A stretch of 64,000 nt of DNA. Origin: Pseudeuparius sepicola. Lineage: Eukaryota; Arthropoda; Insecta; Coleoptera; Anthribidae. Position 1 is the first letter of the stretch; each line of letters opens with the position of its first letter. A program made the position numbers and the translations under genes. The DNA is taken from contig OY987298.1 in the NCBI GenBank assembly GCA_963920635.1, positions 24,096,647 to 24,160,646 on the forward strand, written 5' to 3'. This document shows, in pieces, positions 59,216 to 64,000 of this stretch. The notes under the pieces are model-generated. The model saw only the letters and a program-made list of their open reading frames with translations, had not been told where the DNA came from and searched no databases.

Positions 59216-60144
59216 GAAAAAAAAAACTAATTTTATTAATAACTCCTGTACAGTGGCGTAGCGTGACATTTAAACAGATTTAGTAGTAGTAAAATTAGTA
59301 ATAATATGGTAGCTTGTGGCAGGATGAGCTTTTCTACGAGGGATGGGGTGTATCATTATAGCTGTTAGGTACCGGTACCAAAATGTTACTTTAAAAATAA
59401 ACTTTATTTCATTACATTTAATATTTAATTTTCGTATGTAAAGATTGCAGGCGAAAATTGTTCGAATTTTCAGGGTCAAACAGAATTCTGTCTGTCAACC
59501 TAACAAAAAACAGAAAAAGTATCTACCAGTTAAAAAATCCAAGTTACACAAATTTCCAATAGGATTGAAGTGCCTAGTTTTACTTTAGATATTTAGTTGA
59601 GACATTGCAATTTATTTTGTTGTGTAGGTATTGAGCTTTTTCTTAATTTTAGGATTGGGCCTATATAAAAAATTATTTATGGAAAAGGACCCCAAATTTG
59701 GTATAATTTTTCTCTAAACACAAACTGATAGTTTTCATTTTGTTGACTAAAATTATACAGAAATGTGTTTTTAATAACAAACAAATCTGTGCCAAATTTC
59801 AACTCCTACACGGGGTGATTCAGTCCTGATCCTCGGGACCCGATATGTATATAGTTGAAATTTTATAGTAAAATAACTTCCGTAAAAGTGTAAATACCTT
59901 CGTAAAAGTGTAAAAGACAATGAATTATATTTCCCCAACGGAGAAGACATAGATGAGTTTTCTGTAAACAAAATTATAGGAAAACTGCAAGTGCCAAAAA
60001 GTAAAAAGCAAGGGATCGAGTAAAAGCGAACCAGTAAAAATTTACATTTTAAAGAAAATTTTACAATTTACGAAAATTTGCGATAATTTATTTAATCATG
60101 TACCTACCTACTTACCTACCAAAACTCCCAGTAAAATCGATATA
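59216..60144. other. Unassigned AT-rich DNA
   Basis: A hAT-end-like word (cagtggcgtagcgtgac) lies near 59253 without a partner. No gene was recognised. Confidence 0.4.
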
Positions 60145-60156
60145 AGGTAAGTGTAC

Positions 60157-60416
60157 CAAAACCTGACACTTTAAGAATATTGGAGGCAATTGTAAGTATT
60201 CCACACGAATATTTAACTTGCCATTGTTGTCATAAAACCATTTTAGGTAGAAAACAACTTCAACGTGCTGAAAAAATGCCAAACATTTAATAAAATGTTA
60301 TATTTAAGTGTAAAATATTAACTTTTATTTAAAACCTACGCCTGCACCAAAAGCTGACAGTGTTTATCAACGGTGTTCCTAAAGCTGAATATGTTTGTTC
60401 TTAAACCTGATATAGG
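60157..60416. repeat. Left subterminal AAA(G/C)CTGACA array
   Basis: Related words lie at about 60157 (ccaaaacctgacac), 60348 (ccaaaagctgacag), 60380 (cctaaagctgaata) and 60401 (cttaaacctgatat). They share the orientation of the terminus. They are likely transposase-binding sites, by analogy with other pogo elements. Confidence 0.55.
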
Positions 60417-60799
60417 TTATTATATGTTGTTATCTATTAATTAATTATTGTTTTAATTGTTGTTTTTGCTTTAAATGAATAGATAATGTTTTTGCTTATT
60501 ATTTAGATGCTTACAAATTATTTTGGAACTTTTCCCACAAAGTTTTTTGATTTTTAGAGGGCAAGCATCATAACCATACCACGACGGTTCATGACAAATT
60601 TAGTAATAGGTAAGTAAGTAAAGGTAAGTAGTAGGTTAAGCAACTTAATAAATAAATTTAATTATTATTTCAGACACCTAATGTTTTTTTCAGGACTGTA
60701 CGAGTAATAATACACTACACACACAAATATTATTAAAACCTGTATTGTTATTTTTAAGAAACATTCTGTTACATTCGTTAATAAGTATTTCAAGAATAT

Positions 60800-60805
60800 T
60801 TTATT
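60800..60805 (-). promoter_or_regulatory. Poly(A) signal of the pogo transposase gene
   Basis: AATAAA on the minus strand lies about 15 nt after the stop codon. Confidence 0.5.
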
Positions 60806-60819
60806 AGACAAATATAAAT

Positions 60820-63468
60820 TTAAAAACTTTCTTTGTATTTTTTCATTTCTTTAATTTTGAAACACCCCCTTTGAACAGGTACTGGCTCTGAAATCAACTC
60901 AACAATATCACCTGGGGCATAAAGGATTTCGTCTTTACATTTGGGCCATTTATATAAAAATGGACCACTAGCTTCATAAGCACTAACCATGTAACCTTCA
61001 TTAGAACTCTTTGTAACTTTGCCTGGATAATAGTTTGAATCATATTTAACAATAACATAACTATTTTCAACAATATCATTGAATACTTTTTTGCATCCTA
61101 CGTCACTGTTAGTTATTTTTTGCTCTTCTGAAACTGACGAGGCAAATTTAGCTCCAGGATTTTCTTTGCTGGCATTTTTATTCTGTGATTTATCTTTCCT
61201 TTTCATTTTATTTTCTTCTCTTTTCTTTTTGCGTTCTTGTTTCTCAACTTCTTTTTGCTTCTTTTCAGATTCCTTTTTCTTAAAATATGTTTGCCATTGC
61301 TCTGAAGTTGCAACTGTGGGAATTTTATCTTTTAAAACTCTCTTTGCATCTGCTGTCTTAGGGGTATCAGGCCAAAATAAACATTTTTTGAATGGAGTTG
61401 GCACATTTAAATGATTTATTGGTGTTGTGGGTTCTTCTGGAGTTTTTTCCATAACTTGTATAACTTCTGTTTTTTTAGCAAGATTGATTTCATTTCTATT
61501 TTCTTTGTTCTCCCTTAAGACATTACATTCTTCTGGAATTTTTTCTATAACTTCTGCTTCTTTATCAAAATTGATTTTATTTCTATTTTTTTTGTTTTCG
61601 CTTGTGATATTACAGTCTTCTGGAGTTTTTTCAACATTTCTTATAATCTCTGCTTCATTATAAACATTTATTTTTGTATTTCCTTTGTTCTCGCTTATGA
61701 CATTTTCTATCCCAGGTAATTCATATTCGTCTAGCTCCATGTCTATGTATTTTCTATTAATCTCAGTAAAAGTTTCGTCTTTTACCTGATGGGCTTGAGC
61801 TTCATCATTTAAAACATAGTCTTTCCCAGTAATATTTTTTTCTGACAAGGAGTGTGTAATATCTATTAAATAATTCTCCATATTTTCGGCGGCATTAATC
61901 AATTCTTCGTCATTTAAGAAAGGAATACTTTCATCATTATCAGTGAGGTTCCATATCGGTTCATATTCACTACTTGATGCTGTTTCACCTTTATCTTCAG
62001 AACATGCTAATCTTTGTTCTTTCTCTAATTTAACTTTGTACCAAAAGTTAAAGAGAGACGTGTCTTCAACATTTCCTTGCCAAGATGGACCGGAATTTTT
62101 AAATAGTTTTAATTTATCTGGCGCAATTGAAGAGTCCATATAATTCAAAATTGTATAAATTTCTTGAACAGAAAATACTGGAACTGTGTTCTGACTGGCA
62201 ACATCTTTACTTTGGGAAGAAAACTGTTTAATTTTAGAATAATCTACTGCATCGGCATTAAGAGGGCACAAACCACACACCCTAAAACCATTTTTCAAAG
62301 TTTCGCTTTGAATGTTTGATCTTAGAACGGAATTGAAGAGAGGGGCGAAATTCTCTCTTTTCAACTTAGCACCCCCATTTTCAATTCGCCATTTGTGTAT
62401 TGCTTTCCGCCACGCTGTCTTAAGTGGATGAAATATAGCAACATCCATTGGCTGCAGTATGTGTGTGGAATTTGGGTATAAAGCGATAAGCTCAATTTTA
62501 TTTTTGGTACAAAATTCACTTAATGGCAGAGTGAGGTGAGATGCGTGTCCATCAACAAATAATAAGATTGGAAAAGTATACTCATTTTCAACTAGCCATG
62601 GGTAAAATGAGTTTGTGATGTACTCAAAAAATGTCTGAGAAGTCATCCAACCTGACTCTGATTTACCGAGGCAATATCCTTTAGGCAACATATGAACAAC
62701 TGCCATTGGAATTCTTTCGTAAGGATAAATGGTCATGGGTGGAGCTATAGCACCAGCTGCATTTCCTAAAATAAAGTTAGGACAGAATTATTAGAAGGCA
62801 ACCTATTAGGAATAGAACTTTTTACCGCATACAAGAGTTGTTAAGCATTCTTTTTCATCGTTAGCTATAAAGCTGTATACGGACTTTTGTCCTTTTCTAG
62901 CTAGTACTGTTGATCCCTTAGGACTTAAAAAAAAAGCGGCTTCATCCGCATTGAACACTCGCGTAGGATCATTCGCAATTTTGAGCAAATCTTTGCTTTT
63001 GAAATAGTCGGTTACTTCTTTAAACCAGCTTCTGATATTTTGTTCAGAAACCTTCGCCCTTCCACTTGTTAAATTTTGGGTTATTCTCTCTGCAATCTCC
63101 GGGTGTCTTTTTAAAAAAAGCTCATACCAATGACGGCCAGGACGATTATTACTGAATTTAGAATCTCTCTTCAATTTCTTTAAAATCATTTCAATGCTAT
63201 CAAGGAGTTGGGTTTTTGTGGCTGGAAAACCTGTATCTGATAGGTGCAGCATCCAACTGACCAAGGCAGTTTCTTCATTGGAAGACAAAACTGTAGGGGA
63301 ACCTATTTTTCCTAGCTCTGGATATTTCCCAGTTTTTTTATAGTAAAGGGTAGTACGAGGAATGTTATATGTTTTTGATACCGTGGCTAATGGTATTCCA
63401 TCTTTAATATCCCTCATTGCATTTTTTAATGCTTCTTCAGAATAATTTTGAATTTTCTTGGGAGGCAT
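60820..63468 (-). CDS. pogo/Tigger-like transposase, two exons
   Basis: Exon 1 is 63468-62826, the intron 62825-62766 (60 bp, GTAAAAAG...TTTATTTTAG), exon 2 62765-60820. The joined frame is 863 codons including stop (862 aa), with no internal stop. The N-terminus has a psq-type helix-turn-helix (residues ~11-45; TVSKTYNIPRTTLYYKK), then a CENP-B-like second DNA-binding region (~80-140). The catalytic triad lies in NADEAAFF (D175), FVDGHASH (D286) and LQPMDVAIF (D322), with a 35-residue gap between the last two, typical of pogo. Residues ~420-760 are acidic, then Lys/Glu-rich and probably coiled. The last ~80 residues form a compact domain (NSYVIVKYDSNYYPGKV...YKWP). It is expected to act in the nucleus on the element's own ends. 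Confidence 0.93.
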
Positions 63469-63544
63469 CTTTGGCTAAAAAGGTAGGTACATACAATATC
63501 AGGATTAGGAACAAGAATTATAATGTAACATTCTTAATGCTGAC

Positions 63545-63972
63545 ATTACTGTCAGGTTTAAGAAAAACGCAGATTTTTGAACCTAAACCTGACATGAGTT
63601 GTATTTTTTACAATTTTGAGGTTATAAAATTATTCTTACAAAATTTTAGTTATTTTAAACCTCCCTAATGATTGTACACATGCCACTTCAACAAAACTTT
63701 CAAAATATTTAAAGAAATGTACTTACCAGGGACTCTAAGCCTTAAGAAATTGTTAACGAAAAATGACTTTCTTAAAGAAACAGAACACCTTGAATTTTAG
63801 GTTACACTGAATTAAAATGTTTTAGCTTGAATGATTGGTTGCCTATGTCAGTGTCGACTAGAATATTGAAATAATAATTGCAGATGGTGGGTATAGACCC
63901 ATCTATATGAATAAGCTTGTTTTTGTTAAAAAAAAGAAACGTGTCAGCTTTTAGGACTATGTCAGGTTTTGG
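63545..63972. repeat. Right subterminal CTGACA array
   Basis: Words at about 63549 (ctgtcaggtttaag), 63584 (acctaaacctgacat), 63942 (gtgtcagcttttag) and 63958 (atgtcaggttttgg) mirror those of the left end. The first two lie upstream of the transposase start, so they may also affect its promoter. Confidence 0.55.
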
Positions 63973-64000
63973 TGCACCTACCTTAATCAATTTTATTTAA

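Larger units (their letters stand above)
60145..63983 (-). mobile_element. Complete pogo/Tigger-like DNA transposon
   Basis: The terminal inverted repeats begin AGGTAAGTGTACCAAAACCT at 60145 (the right end, inverted, reads AGGTAGGTGCACCAAAACCT) and are followed by GACA on both sides. TA flanks lie at 60143-60144 and 63984-63985. The element is 3.84 kb with one transposase gene. Both ends carry additional AAACCTGACA-type words. The ends match closely and the gene is uninterrupted, so recent activity is plausible. Confidence 0.9.

Noticed and set aside
1..64000. Prokaryotic-type defence, toxin-antitoxin or phage system
   Set aside because: Introns, a eukaryotic tRNA and insect transposons throughout; no operon-like gene arrangement or matching protein families were seen.

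Overview
The window is eukaryotic and almost certainly insect nuclear DNA; I cannot fix the order. The background is AT-rich. Genes that can be read have spliceosomal introns, and a eukaryotic tRNA-His is present. Nearly everything else recognisable is transposon-derived: pogo, hAT, P, Tc1/mariner-type, R4/Dong, a CR1/L2-type LINE and a possible Crypton. I found no ordinary host protein gene, and nothing resembling a prokaryotic or defence-island system.

Layout. 0-5.7 kb: nested inverted-repeat elements and unassigned DNA. 5.7-7.75 kb: six 305-bp satellite monomers, each with a multi-hairpin palindromic domain. 9-16 kb: small MITEs, a Crypton-like fragment, a tRNA-His gene (13283-13354) and interleaved inverted-repeat elements. 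16.9-17.7 kb: a deleted hAT element with a perfect 8-bp target duplication. 18.0-20.3 kb: two oppositely oriented arrays of a 326-bp repeat. Each unit carries a complete type I hammerhead ribozyme core, six in all. I read these as animal retrozymes, and they are the most interesting feature here. 20.9-26.5 kb: palindromic MITEs and a hAT-like element hosting one of them. 27.4-34.25 kb: a Tc1/mariner-type element with ~540-bp inverted repeats and a dead DDE transposase, into which a 4.47-kb P element with a THAP-type transposase pseudogene has inserted. 34-48 kb: mostly unassigned DNA with several foldback elements. 48.4-57.6 kb: a 9.2-kb foldback element that holds an APE-type LINE (minus strand). 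An intact R4/Dong retrotransposon (1077-codon frame, plus strand) appears to have inserted in the LINE's TAA-repeat tail. 60.1-64.0 kb: an apparently complete pogo/Tigger-like transposon whose two-exon transposase has no internal stop.

Only two protein-coding units look intact: the R4/Dong polyprotein and the pogo-like transposase. The many palindromic elements ending in CAGGGTG and flanked by TA fit non-autonomous relatives of the Tc1/mariner-type element at 27.4 kb. Several GC-rich, repeat-free islands (about 8.4, 10.7, 17.8, 26.6, 45.6 and 58.2 kb) stand out from the AT-rich background and may be host regulatory sequence or old exons; this is inference only. All assignments come from reading motifs by eye, without database or alignment searches.
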